The notes: generated from the sequence alone by a model not told the origin. DNA of 6,186 bases from Betaproteobacteria bacterium (GCA_009778295.1 WRKB01000231.1:1-6186), one strand, 5' to 3'; shown: positions 1-6,186, counted from the first letter of the stretch. Translations and numbers: made by a program.

Positions 1-1206
1 AGCGAGGTTTTTTTTGATGCCGAGCATTTTTTTGACGGGTTTAAAAGTGACAACAGCTATGCGGTGGCCTGTCTGGAGGCTGCCGTTGATTACGGTGCGC
101 AGGTTCTTGTGCTGTGCGATACCAACGGTGGAAGCCTGCCCTGGGAAATCAGCCAAATCGTCGCAGCGGTGAAAAAGAGACTGCCGAAGGTGATCGTCGG
201 CATCCATGCGCATAATGATTGTGAAATGGCGGTGGCGAATACTCTTGCGGCAGTACAGGCTGGAGCGCGGCATGTGCAGGGGACAGTGAACGGCTATGGC
301 GAACGGTGCGGTAACGCCAATTTATGTTCGATTATCCCCTTGTTTGAACACAAATGCGGTGAGCAGTTCCGTTGTCTGCCTGCCGGAAAGCTTGCCGAAC
401 TCACCGCCACGGCGTCTTATGTGGCGGAAGTGGTCAATATGTCCTTGTTCAGCCGCCAACCTTTTGTGGGCCGTGCGGCCTTCGCGCATAAGGGCGGCAT
501 GCATGTGAGCGCGGTGAACCGTTCTTCCTCGTTATACGAACACATTGCGCCCGAAATAGTGGGCAACAGCCAGCGTATCCTCACCACGGGACTTTCTGGA
601 CGCAGCAATATTGTTGCTCTGGCGCGGCGTTTTGGTTTTTACCTTGATAAAGACGAGCCTGTGGTCAAAGGTTTGTTTGCCGAACTTAAAAAGAAAGCCG
701 CTTTAGGGTATGACTATGCTTCCGCTGAAGCCAGCGTGGAGCTTTTGATCATGCGTAAGCTGGGTCGCCGCGGCGTGCGGGAATTTTTCCGTCTGCTTCA
801 ATATCATGTGATGGAATTGCGAAAAGAACATGATGAGGCGCCGACTTCCGAGGCCACGATTATGGTGGAGGTGGAAGGTGTACCCGAACATACCGCTGCG
901 ACAGGTGACGGACCGGTCAATGCCTTGGACAACGCTTTGCGCAAGGCGCTTACTCCGTTTTATCCCCGATTGCGAGAAATGCGCCTTTTGGATTTCAAAG
1001 TGCGTGTGCTTTCCGCAGAAGACGGCAACGGCGGTACGGCTTCCGTTGTGCGGGTACTGATAGAGTCGGGCGATATGGAACAGCATTGGGTAACGGTTGG
1101 AGTTTCGCACGATATCATTGAAGCAAGTTGGCAGGCACTTGCGGATTCCGTCACGTATAAATTGTATCGTGATGAATACATAACACGTTCAAGTTTGTTG
1201 GAATGA
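1..1206 (+). CDS. cimA: (R)-citramalate synthase, 3' part (5' end outside window)
   Basis: The enzyme condenses acetyl-CoA with pyruvate to give (R)-citramalate, the first step of the threonine-independent route to 2-oxobutyrate and isoleucine, in the cytoplasm. The frame is open from base 1, so 401 C-terminal residues are visible; family members are roughly 520-540 residues, so about a quarter is missing. The visible part starts in the DRE-TIM barrel (SEVFFDAEHFFDGFK). It has the metal-binding HAHND motif (H69, H71 of this fragment) and the GYGERCGNAN motif (about 99-107) with the Asn ligand. The linker motif KGGMHVSAV and the stretch LSGRSNI follow, and a LeuA-type dimerisation/regulatory domain covers about 280-401. 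These features favour citramalate synthase over 2-isopropylmalate or homocitrate synthase. The GTG at 64 is internal and not the start. The stop is TGA (1204-1206). No terminator is evident after it, so some read-through toward the hydrogenase operon is possible. The family call is firm; exact substrate is inferred. Confidence 0.93.
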   Translation, partial: SEVFFDAEHFFDGFKSDNSYAVACLEAAVDYGAQVLVLCDTNGGSLPWEISQIVAAVKKRLPKVIVGIHAHNDCEMAVANTLAAVQAGARHVQGTVNGYGERCGNANLCSIIPLFEHKCGEQFRCLPAGKLAELTATASYVAEVVNMSLFSRQPFVGRAAFAHKGGMHVSAVNRSSSLYEHIAPEIVGNSQRILTTGLSGRSNIVALARRFGFYLDKDEPVVKGLFAELKKKAALGYDYASAEASVELLIMRKLGRRGVREFFRLLQYHVMELRKEHDEAPTSEATIMVEVEGVPEHTAATGDGPVNALDNALRKALTPFYPRLREMRLLDFKVRVLSAEDGNGGTASVVRVLIESGDMEQHWVTVGVSHDIIEASWQALADSVTYKLYRDEYITRSSLLE

Positions 1207-1232
1207 TATATGTTTTATTTAGGGGAGAGTGC

Positions 1233-1261
1233 TTGACATAGGCGGAGGCAAGGACTAGGGT
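1233..1261 (+). promoter_or_regulatory. possible sigma70 promoter for hysBA
   Basis: A perfect -35 hexamer TTGACA (1233-1238) is followed after 17 bases by TAGGGT (1256-1261), which keeps only the T, A and final T of the -10 consensus. It lies 66 bases upstream of the hysB start, in the only sizeable spacer before the operon. The -35 and spacing are good and the -10 is weak, which could mean activator-dependent expression. This is inference from sequence alone. The rest of the 1207-1327 spacer shows no convincing hairpin or RNA gene. Confidence 0.35.
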
Positions 1262-1315
1262 AATTGCCGAATTGGTGTCTCATTGTTCTACTGCCGAAAT
1301 TTTAGCCACTCTTAT

Positions 1316-1322
1316 AAGGAGG
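1316..1322 (+). promoter_or_regulatory. ribosome binding site that fixes the hysB start
   Basis: AAGGAGG is an almost ideal Shine-Dalgarno sequence, five bases before the ATG at 1328. It decides the start: the in-frame TTG at 1283 would add 15 residues in front of the Tat signal and has no ribosome binding site. Confidence 0.85.
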
Positions 1323-1327
1323 CAGGG

Positions 1328-2281
1328 ATGAGTCTTAACAGACGCGATTTTGTGAAACTTTGTACCGGGACGGTAGCGGGTTTCGGTGTGTCACAGATGT
1401 TCCATCCGGCTATTCGAGATGCGCTGGCTGACACGACAAACGGCGGACGTCCCCCGGTGCTCTGGCTTTCAGGCCAGAGCTGCACTGGCTGTTCCGTGTC
1501 CCTGCTGGACACAGCACATCCTACTATTGCCGACGTGTTGCTCAAGGTCATTAGCCTGAATTATCACAGCACTGTTATGGCCGGTGAAGGCGAGGTCGCT
1601 GTGGCGAGCATTTTCGACACCGTCAAAGCCAACAAGGGCAAGTTCTTTTTAGTCATGGAAGGCGCTGTGCCTACTGAAGCCGCAGGGAAATACTGCATTG
1701 TCGCCGAGTACAAGCACAAGGAGTATACAGTAGCAGAGCTGTTGAAGATGGTGGCGCCCGAAGCGGCAGCCGTCCTCGCTGTCGGTACTTGTGCTGCGTT
1801 TGGTGGTATTCCTGCTGCCAAGGGGTCTACCACGGGGGCCAAATCTGTTTCGGCTTTCTTGAAAGAAAACAAGATTGCAACGCCTGTAGTAAACTTGAGC
1901 GGTTGTCCGCCGCATCCCGACTGGATTGTTGGAACCATTGTGCTGGCTCTGAAGCTGACCCAAGAGAAGGGTCTTGCTGCCGGCCTCGGCGAGGTGGTGA
2001 AGATCCTTGATGCCGATGGACGCCCCAACCCCTTCTATGGTGACAATGTGCATGAAAATTGTCCTCACCTGCAATCCTATGACGGCGGAAAATTTTGTCC
2101 CTCCTTCACGCATAAGGATGGCTGCCGCTATGAGCTGGGTTGTAAAGGGCCTGGCGCCAATTGCGATTCGCCCAAGCGCAAATGGAATGGTGGCGTTAAC
2201 TGGTGCGTGGAAAACGCCACTTGCATCGGTTGTACGGAAAGAGACTTTCCTGACGGCAAGTCCCCCTTCTATTCGAATTAA
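1328..2281 (+). CDS. hysB: periplasmic [NiFeSe] hydrogenase, small (Fe-S) subunit
   Basis: This 317-residue subunit passes electrons between the Ni-Fe-Se site of HysA and a periplasmic acceptor, probably cytochrome c3. It begins with a twin-arginine signal (NRRDFVKLC, residues 4-12), a hydrophobic stretch and a likely cleavage after ALA at 32-34. Cluster ligands are all visible: proximal C52, C55, C155 and C193; distal H242, C245, C266 and C272; medial C279, C293, C299 and C302. C293 (VNWCV) replaces the proline of standard [NiFe] enzymes, giving a medial [4Fe-4S] instead of [3Fe-4S], which is diagnostic of the [NiFeSe] group. There is no C-terminal membrane helix, so no cytochrome b anchor is expected. 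The sequence closely follows D. vulgaris HysB as remembered, up to the end (DFPDGKSPFY). An extra cysteine, C257, lies between distal ligands. It ends with TAA, 24 bases before hysA, with which it forms an operon. Confidence 0.97.
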   Translation: MSLNRRDFVKLCTGTVAGFGVSQMFHPAIRDALADTTNGGRPPVLWLSGQSCTGCSVSLLDTAHPTIADVLLKVISLNYHSTVMAGEGEVAVASIFDTVKANKGKFFLVMEGAVPTEAAGKYCIVAEYKHKEYTVAELLKMVAPEAAAVLAVGTCAAFGGIPAAKGSTTGAKSVSAFLKENKIATPVVNLSGCPPHPDWIVGTIVLALKLTQEKGLAAGLGEVVKILDADGRPNPFYGDNVHENCPHLQSYDGGKFCPSFTHKDGCRYELGCKGPGANCDSPKRKWNGGVNWCVENATCIGCTERDFPDGKSPFYSN

Positions 2282-2293
2282 CGCAGCAGCCAC

Positions 2294-2300
2294 AAGGAGA
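2294..2300 (+). promoter_or_regulatory. ribosome binding site of hysA
   Basis: AAGGAGA lies five bases before the ATG at 2306, in the 24-base spacer after the hysB stop. It supports independent strong initiation of the large subunit within the same transcript. Confidence 0.85.
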
Positions 2301-2305
2301 TACAC

Positions 2306-3820
2306 ATGGCTACATCTACCCCCGCGGCTGCCGGCAAGGCGACGATCGCTATTGATCCGGTAACGCGTATCGAAGGCCACCTTAAAGCAGAGGTTGTTGT
2401 TGAAAATGGTAAAGTTGTGGACGCTCATATCACCGGCGGCATGTACCGAGGTTTCGAAGCTATCCTGCAAGGGCGTGATCCTCGCGATGCTTCGCAACTC
2501 GTGCAGCGTCTGTGCGGTGTTTGTCCCACTTCGCACAGTTCTTGCTCTGCTTTAGCGCAGGATGCGGCGTTTAAGGTGAAGGTCACCGAGAACGGGCGCA
2601 TTACCAGAAATCTTATTTTAGGCGCCAATTATTTGCAGTCGCACATTCTGCACTTCTATCATCTGGCGGCCTTGGATTATGTAAAAGGCCCGGAAACCGC
2701 TCCTTTTATCCCTCGTTTCAAAGCGCCTGACCTGCGTCTGTCTGATGACATCAATAAAGTCGGAGTGGATCAGTATCTTGAAGCGCTTGAGGTCCGCCGC
2801 ATCGCCCATGAAATGGTAGCCCTGTTCGGGGGGCGTATGCCTCATGTACATGGCATCGTGGCTGGTGGAACCACAGAAATCCCCACCAAAGAAAAATTGA
2901 CTGAATATGGTGCCCGTTTTCTGAAGGTGAAAGAATTTATTGAAAAGAAATACCTGCCATGTGTGTATACGGTGGGTTCCGTTTACAAAGACTTGTTTAA
3001 ACAGGGGCAGGGGCATAAAAGCTGCATCAGTTTCGGCGTATTTCCGCTTGATGCTTCCGGGAAAAAGACATTGCTAAAAGCCGGTGTGTACCTCAACGGC
3101 AAAGATGGAAATTTTGATCCCAAACAGATCAAGGAATATGTGAAGTATTCCTGGTTTGACGACAAAACGACCGGATTGCCGTACGACAGGGGGCAGACCA
3201 TTCCCGATGTGAACAAGAAGGGCGCCTACAGTTTTGCCAAATCGCCGCGTTATAATGATAAACCCGTGGAAGCCGGCCCGTTGGCCCGTATGTGGATTAC
3301 TAACCCGGAATTGTCCGCGACCGGGCAACAACTGCTCAAGGAAAAATTCGGCCTGAACGCAAAAAAATTCCGTGATATCGGCGTGGATCTTGCCTTTTCC
3401 ATTATGGGCCGCCACGTTGCGCGCGCCGAGGAAACTTTGTTGGTCGCCAATGCTATTGTCGGCTGGATCAAAGAGATTAAGCCGGGCGGAGAAACTTGGA
3501 CGAAGTTTGAGCTGCCTGCCAGCGGCGAAGGTCTGGGGCTTACTGAAGCTCCGCGGGGTGCTCTGCTGCACTTCTTGCGGGTAGCGGACAAGAAGATAGG
3601 CAATTATAATATTGTGCCTGCCACTGTTTGGAACGTCAATCCTCGCGACGACATGGGAGTGCGCGGGCCGATGGAGGAAGCCCTCATCGGCGTGGAGGTG
3701 AAAGACATTGATAATCCTGTCAATGTGGCACGTCTCATACGCGCTTTCGACCCGTGACTGGGTTGCGCCGTGCACGTGTTGCACGCCGAATCCGGTAAGG
3801 TTACTGTGGTGAACATCTGA
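2306..3820 (+). CDS. hysA: periplasmic [NiFeSe] hydrogenase, large catalytic subunit, selenoprotein (UGA 3755-3757 = Sec484)
   Basis: This subunit binds the active-site metals and interconverts H2 with protons and electrons. The real product is 504 residues: the TGA at 3755-3757 is read as selenocysteine and the frame runs to the TGA at 3818-3820. Evidence is the C-terminal motif DPULGCAVH (482-490), where Sec484 stands where [NiFe] enzymes have Cys (DPCxxC), followed by VLHAESGKV as in D. vulgaris HysA from memory. The N-terminal motif RLCGVC supplies C70 and C73; with Sec484 and C487 they make the four metal ligands. The N-terminal IDPVTRIEGH motif (16-25) is also typical. By family knowledge, a protease removes the peptide after H490 (14 residues) once nickel is in place; no such protease gene follows here. 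There is no signal peptide, so export should ride on the Tat signal of HysB. The N-terminus (MATSTPAAAG) lacks the cysteine near the start of D. vulgaris HysA. Calling the gene as ending at 3757 would lose two active-site ligands. Confidence 0.96.
3755..3793 (+). promoter_or_regulatory. selenocysteine UGA codon and bacterial SECIS-like hairpin
   Basis: The UGA (3755-3757) is followed three bases later by a symmetric hairpin. Arms 3761-3774 and 3780-3793 form 11 of 14 pairs, with mismatches at 3763/3791, 3765/3789 and 3768/3786, closed by five perfect inner pairs GTGCA/TGCAC. The five-base loop CGTGT (3775-3779) contains GU at 3776-3777, with 18 bases between the UGA and that G. This fits the bacterial SECIS layout, in which SelB binds an apical loop with a G/GU a short distance downstream of UGA. 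The hairpin lies inside the coding sequence, as in bacteria. The fold was worked out by hand. Confidence 0.8.
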
Positions 3821-3832
3821 ACATCTCAATCC

Positions 3833-3870
3833 AATCGCCCCTGTGTTGCAAAGGCACAGGGGCGATTTTT
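3833..3870 (+). terminator. intrinsic terminator of the hysBA operon
   Basis: A perfect 13-pair GC-rich stem (3833-3845 with 3855-3867, core CGCCCCTGTG/CACAGGGGCG) has a nine-base loop TTGCAAAGG and runs into TTTTTT (3865-3870 is ATTTTT). It begins 12 bases after the hysA stop. The T run is on the + strand side only, so it works for hysBA and not for a leftward transcript. Confidence 0.93.
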
Positions 3871-3882
3871 AATTTTCATCGT

Positions 3883-3919
3883 AAGCAGGGTGTGCGCCGC
3901 ATGGTCACGCCCTGTTTTT
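3883..3919 (+). terminator. second, weaker terminator-like hairpin in tandem
   Basis: CAGGGTGTG (3886-3894) pairs with CACGCCCTG (3906-3914) over nine positions with one G-U wobble. The stem can extend outward by three more pairs, and TTTTT (3915-3919) follows. It lies 16 bases after the hysBA terminator. It may be a backup terminator. Because it sits just upstream of cls, it could also affect transcription entering that gene. Confidence 0.55.
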
Positions 3920-3929
3920 AGTGTACATT
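3902..3929 (+). promoter_or_regulatory. weak possible sigma70 promoter for cls
   Basis: TGGTCA (3902-3907, four of six to TTGACA) and TACATT (3924-3929, four of six to TATAAT) are 16 bases apart. The predicted start of transcription near 3936 would leave a short leader of about 18 bases before the ATG at 3954. It overlaps the right arm of the preceding hairpin. The match is weak and could arise by chance. Confidence 0.25.
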
Positions 3930-3953
3930 GTATGTGAACCAAGGCGCCTTTGG

Positions 3954-5423
3954 ATGGAAGCCGCTGTTGAACATACACATTGGTTTCAAATAGCTGTCCT
4001 GCTTGTGGTGCATGCGCTTTCCTGGTTTGTTGTGGTACACGCGTTGCTCCATAAGCATGATCCACGCGCAGCTCTCGGTTGGATTGCAGCGGTTCTTTTT
4101 CTGCCTCTTATCGGGGCTCTTCTCTATTTTTCCATAGGCATCAACCGGGCAAACAGCCGGGCTGCAAAACTTATGGCGTACGCTGCTGAGGTGGCTGGAA
4201 AACATCGCCGCCGGTTAGGCGATAGCGACGCTCAATCGGCTACTTTCCCCCAACTTTCCCTGCATAGCGAAGATCTGCCGACTCGTTTTTTTCTGGCCAG
4301 TGTAGGAGAAAAAGTCACAGGCAGGAAACTTGCCGGCGGTAACGCATTGACGCCTCTTTTTAATGGCGAGGAGGCGTATCCTGCCATGCTGGATGCTATT
4401 CGTAACGCCAGTGCGGAAGTTTTCCTTTCCAGTTACATTTTCAATGATGGCGTGGCCGGTAAAGCCTTTGTCGCGGAGTTAGCGAAGGCTGCCCAACGTG
4501 GCATAGACGTGCGGGTGTTAGTGGATGGCATCGGCAGTTTATATTCCTTGCGTGCTCCTTGGCGCAACTTACGCAGAAAAGGCATACGGGTGGCGCGCTT
4601 TTTGCCGCCTAGAATTACCCCCTGGCATCTTTCCATCAATTTACGCAATCACCGCAAAATTCTTGTATGCGATGCCAATGTGGGTTTTACGGGGGGAATG
4701 AATATTTCCGATAATCATCTCGTTGAATTGCCCGCTTCTCATCGGGTACGGGACGTACATTTTGCGTGCAAGGGACCGCTTGTGGAGCAATTGCGCGATG
4801 CTTTTCTGCTAGATTGGGGTTTTGTAACGGGTCACTATGAGCAACACAGGACAAACTGCCAGGGTGAGATGGGGAACTGTCTGTGCCGTATCATTCTTGA
4901 AGGACCGGGGACATCCACCGATCAGTTGCATGACATTCTTTGTGCTGTCATCACCGGGGCGAAACGGCGTGTCAGCTTGATGACGCCGTACTTTCTTCCA
5001 ACACATGAGCTTATTGGAAGTCTCAGAGCGACCGCTTTGCGGGGAGTACGGGTAGATGTGCTTCTCCCCGCCACAAACAACCTGCCTTATATGCATTGGG
5101 CGACACGGCATCTTCTCCCGCAGCTTATACAGGCAGGCGTGCATGTGCGCTATCAGCCGGGGCCGTTTGCACATACAAAACTTCTCCTTATCGATGATGG
5201 TTACGCCCAGATCGGTTCCGCTAACATAGATTCGCGTAGCTTGCGCCTGAATTTTGAATTGAATGTGGAGGTGTTTAATACCGCCTTTGTCAGACAGATG
5301 AGGACGTTTTTTGATGAGGGCTTTCAGGCCGGAAAAATAGTCAGTTGCGAGGAACTGCGTAAGGCTTCGTTACCGGTGCGTCTGCGCGATGCGCTCTTTT
5401 GGCTTTTTTCCCCGTATCTGTAA
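3954..5423 (+). CDS. cls: cardiolipin synthase (phospholipase D family, two HKD motifs)
   Basis: The enzyme joins phosphatidylglycerol molecules to make cardiolipin at the inner membrane. The 489-residue product is a usual length for the ClsA type. Two N-terminal membrane segments span about 10-32 and 40-62, the second followed by a basic region. Two phospholipase D catalytic motifs are intact: HRKILVCD (H233, K235, D240), then GFTGGMNI; and HTKLLLID (H407, K409, D414), then GSANIDSRS. The C-terminus ends with the LFSPYL type tail common in this family. I chose ATG 3954 because AAGG (3941-3944) lies upstream at a plausible distance, while the in-frame GTG at 3921 follows a T run with no ribosome binding site; the GTG would add 11 residues. 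The gene stands alone after two terminator hairpins and converges on copA with an 18-base gap. Paralogues ClsB/ClsC are less likely because they lack this pair of N-terminal helices. Confidence 0.93.
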   Translation: MEAAVEHTHWFQIAVLLVVHALSWFVVVHALLHKHDPRAALGWIAAVLFLPLIGALLYFSIGINRANSRAAKLMAYAAEVAGKHRRRLGDSDAQSATFPQLSLHSEDLPTRFFLASVGEKVTGRKLAGGNALTPLFNGEEAYPAMLDAIRNASAEVFLSSYIFNDGVAGKAFVAELAKAAQRGIDVRVLVDGIGSLYSLRAPWRNLRRKGIRVARFLPPRITPWHLSINLRNHRKILVCDANVGFTGGMNISDNHLVELPASHRVRDVHFACKGPLVEQLRDAFLLDWGFVTGHYEQHRTNCQGEMGNCLCRIILEGPGTSTDQLHDILCAVITGAKRRVSLMTPYFLPTHELIGSLRATALRGVRVDVLLPATNNLPYMHWATRHLLPQLIQAGVHVRYQPGPFAHTKLLLIDDGYAQIGSANIDSRSLRLNFELNVEVFNTAFVRQMRTFFDEGFQAGKIVSCEELRKASLPVRLRDALFWLFSPYL

Positions 5424-5432
5424 GAGGAGAAG

Positions 5433-5495
5433 ATGGGTTTATCAGATTTTTGGGGTGAACGTCCGCAGGCGCAAGGCGTTGCTGATTACGGATAG
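5433..5495 (+). CDS. possible 20-residue small ORF after cls (doubtful)
   Basis: ATG at 5433 follows a purine-rich GAGGAGA (5424-5430) directly after the cls stop, and the frame ends at TAG 5493-5495, giving MGLSDFWGERPQAQGVADYG. The spacing from GGAG to ATG is only three bases, which is short. Most of it lies antisense to the 3' end of copA, whose coding sequence dictates the bases there. I do not recognise the peptide. It may be a chance match or the stub of a former downstream gene. Confidence 0.15.
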   Translation: MGLSDFWGERPQAQGVADYG

Positions 5496-6186
5496 GGAAC
5501 TGAAGGCCATGGCTAGGGCAGCAAGCATGGGGTTGAGTAGCGGCCCGCCAAAGAGGGCGTGCAATGCGCCTGCGGCTACGGGAATGCCGAGTGCATTATA
5601 ACAAAAGGCCCAGAAAAGATTCTGTTTGATGACCCGGAGGGTAGCGCGGCTGAGCAGCAGCGTTGCGGGCACGGCAAGCATGTCTGCGCGCATGAGTACG
5701 ATGTCCGCAGATTCCACAGCCACATCCGTGCCGTTGCTCACGGCCATGCCCGCATCGGCAAGGGCCAGAGCAGGGGCGTCATTAATGCCGTCGCCTACCA
5801 TAAGCACGCGTTTGCCGAGGCGTTGGAGTTTTGCAATTTCCTCCGTCTTGCCGGACGGGAGTACTTCAGCGATCACCTTGTCAATACCTGCTTCCTTGGC
5901 GATATTTTTTGCGGCACTTTCCCTGTCGCCGGTCAGCATAATAGTCTCCATGCCCAATGCGTGCAAGCTGGCAACGGCCGCATGTGCGCGTTGTCTGATG
6001 CTGTCCGCGACGGCAAAGCAGCCAAGCAAAAATTTCCCCCGTGCGGCGAAAAGGAGGGTGTGCCCCGGTTCTACCTGAGCGACGAGGCGAGTAAGCACCG
6101 ATGCCTCAATTCCGCAAGCTGACATCATTTGCGCATTCCCGAGCGCACAAACCTCGCCGTCTATTATGCCGCGAACACCTTGACCG
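5442..6186 (-). CDS. copA: Cu+-exporting P1B-type ATPase, C-terminal part (5' end outside window)
   Basis: This inner-membrane pump uses ATP to expel Cu+ from the cytoplasm. Reading leftward from 6185, 247 C-terminal residues are visible, about a third of a usual CopA. The fragment starts at the GQGV motif of the nucleotide-binding domain. The P-domain motifs follow: MLTGD (about 83-87) and GDGINDAPAL (131-140), then GTDVAVESADIVLM. The last two membrane helices carry YN (196-197, in FWAFCYNALGIP) and M226 with SS (229-230, in AMAFSSLSV), the pattern of the Cu+ group, which argues against Zn/Cd/Pb pumps. The DKTGT phosphorylation site, the CPC helix and the metal-binding N-terminus lie beyond the edge. 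The ATG at 6128 is internal, since the frame is open through the edge. The gene ends in adjacent in-frame TGA and TAA stops (5444-5439). I see no terminator for it on the minus strand before cls. Confidence 0.93.
   Translation of the reverse strand, partial: GQGVRGIIDGEVCALGNAQMMSACGIEASVLTRLVAQVEPGHTLLFAARGKFLLGCFAVADSIRQRAHAAVASLHALGMETIMLTGDRESAAKNIAKEAGIDKVIAEVLPSGKTEEIAKLQRLGKRVLMVGDGINDAPALALADAGMAVSNGTDVAVESADIVLMRADMLAVPATLLLSRATLRVIKQNLFWAFCYNALGIPVAAGALHALFGGPLLNPMLAALAMAFSSLSVISNALRLRTFTPKI

Noticed and set aside
64..66. GTG as the start of the citramalate synthase gene
   Set aside because: The frame is open to base 1 and the 21 residues before it belong to the conserved barrel.
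1283..1285. TTG as the start of hysB
   Set aside because: It has no ribosome binding site and would put 15 residues before the Tat signal; ATG 1328 has AAGGAGG at ideal distance.
1272..1287. Possible sigma54 promoter upstream of hysB
   Set aside because: GG at 1274-1275 and GT at 1285-1286 are nine bases apart instead of ten, and the second element lacks GC.
1649..2536. Long open frame on the minus strand opposite hysB/hysA
   Set aside because: It is a shadow of strongly conserved hydrogenase genes, has no recognisable domain and crosses two real genes.
3755..3757. TGA as the true end of hysA
   Set aside because: The frame continues with the expected LGCAVHVLHAESGKV tail, a SECIS-like hairpin follows, and termination here would remove two metal ligands.
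3074..3829. Long open frame on the minus strand opposite hysA, covering the Sec region
   Set aside because: It is antisense to a well-supported gene, shows no family features and starts inside the hysA terminator spacer.
5410..5455. Possible bidirectional terminator between cls and copA
   Set aside because: CCCC and ATCTG can pair with CAGAT and GGGG, but the stem is broken by an internal loop, the apical loop is 22 bases and no suitable T run follows on either strand.
5559..6122. Open frame on the plus strand opposite copA
   Set aside because: The minus strand encodes clear P-type ATPase motifs over the same bases; the plus-strand protein has none.

Overview
The window comes from a sulfate-reducing bacterium of the Desulfovibrio type (Desulfovibrionales). 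The main reason is a two-gene operon for a periplasmic [NiFeSe] hydrogenase, hysB-hysA. Both proteins resemble, along their whole length, the Desulfovibrio vulgaris HysB and HysA sequences as I remember them. The large subunit needs a UGA codon read as selenocysteine, so the organism must also have the selenocysteine machinery (selA, selB, selC, selD), which is not in this window. I cannot name the species.

Layout, left to right. Positions 1-1206 (+) hold the 3' part of cimA, (R)-citramalate synthase, cut by the left edge. Positions 1207-1327 are a 121-base spacer with no clear terminator, a possible sigma70 promoter and a strong ribosome binding site. Positions 1328-2281 (+) are hysB, the Tat-exported iron-sulfur subunit. 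Positions 2306-3820 (+) are hysA, the catalytic subunit. A normal stop-to-stop reading ends hysA at the UGA at 3755-3757, but the frame continues for 20 more conserved codons to a real stop at 3818-3820. A SECIS-like hairpin (3761-3793) lies just after the UGA. Positions 3821-3953 hold a strong intrinsic terminator, a second terminator-like hairpin and a weak possible promoter. Positions 3954-5423 (+) are cls, a two-HKD cardiolipin synthase with two N-terminal membrane segments. Positions 5442-6186 (-) hold the 3' part of copA, a Cu+-exporting P1B-type ATPase, convergent with cls and cut by the right edge.

How the genes work together. HysB and HysA form one enzyme: HysB carries the twin-arginine signal and should take HysA with it to the periplasm, where H2 is oxidised and electrons leave through three [4Fe-4S] clusters, presumably to cytochrome c3. 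cimA (isoleucine precursor), cls (membrane lipid) and copA (copper export) are unrelated housekeeping or stress genes. I see no mobile element, CRISPR array, tRNA or rRNA. The most notable items are the recoded UGA with its SECIS, the absence of the N-terminal cysteine that I recall carrying the lipid anchor in D. vulgaris HysA, and the lack of a maturation protease gene directly after hysA. I found no sign of a new multi-gene system.
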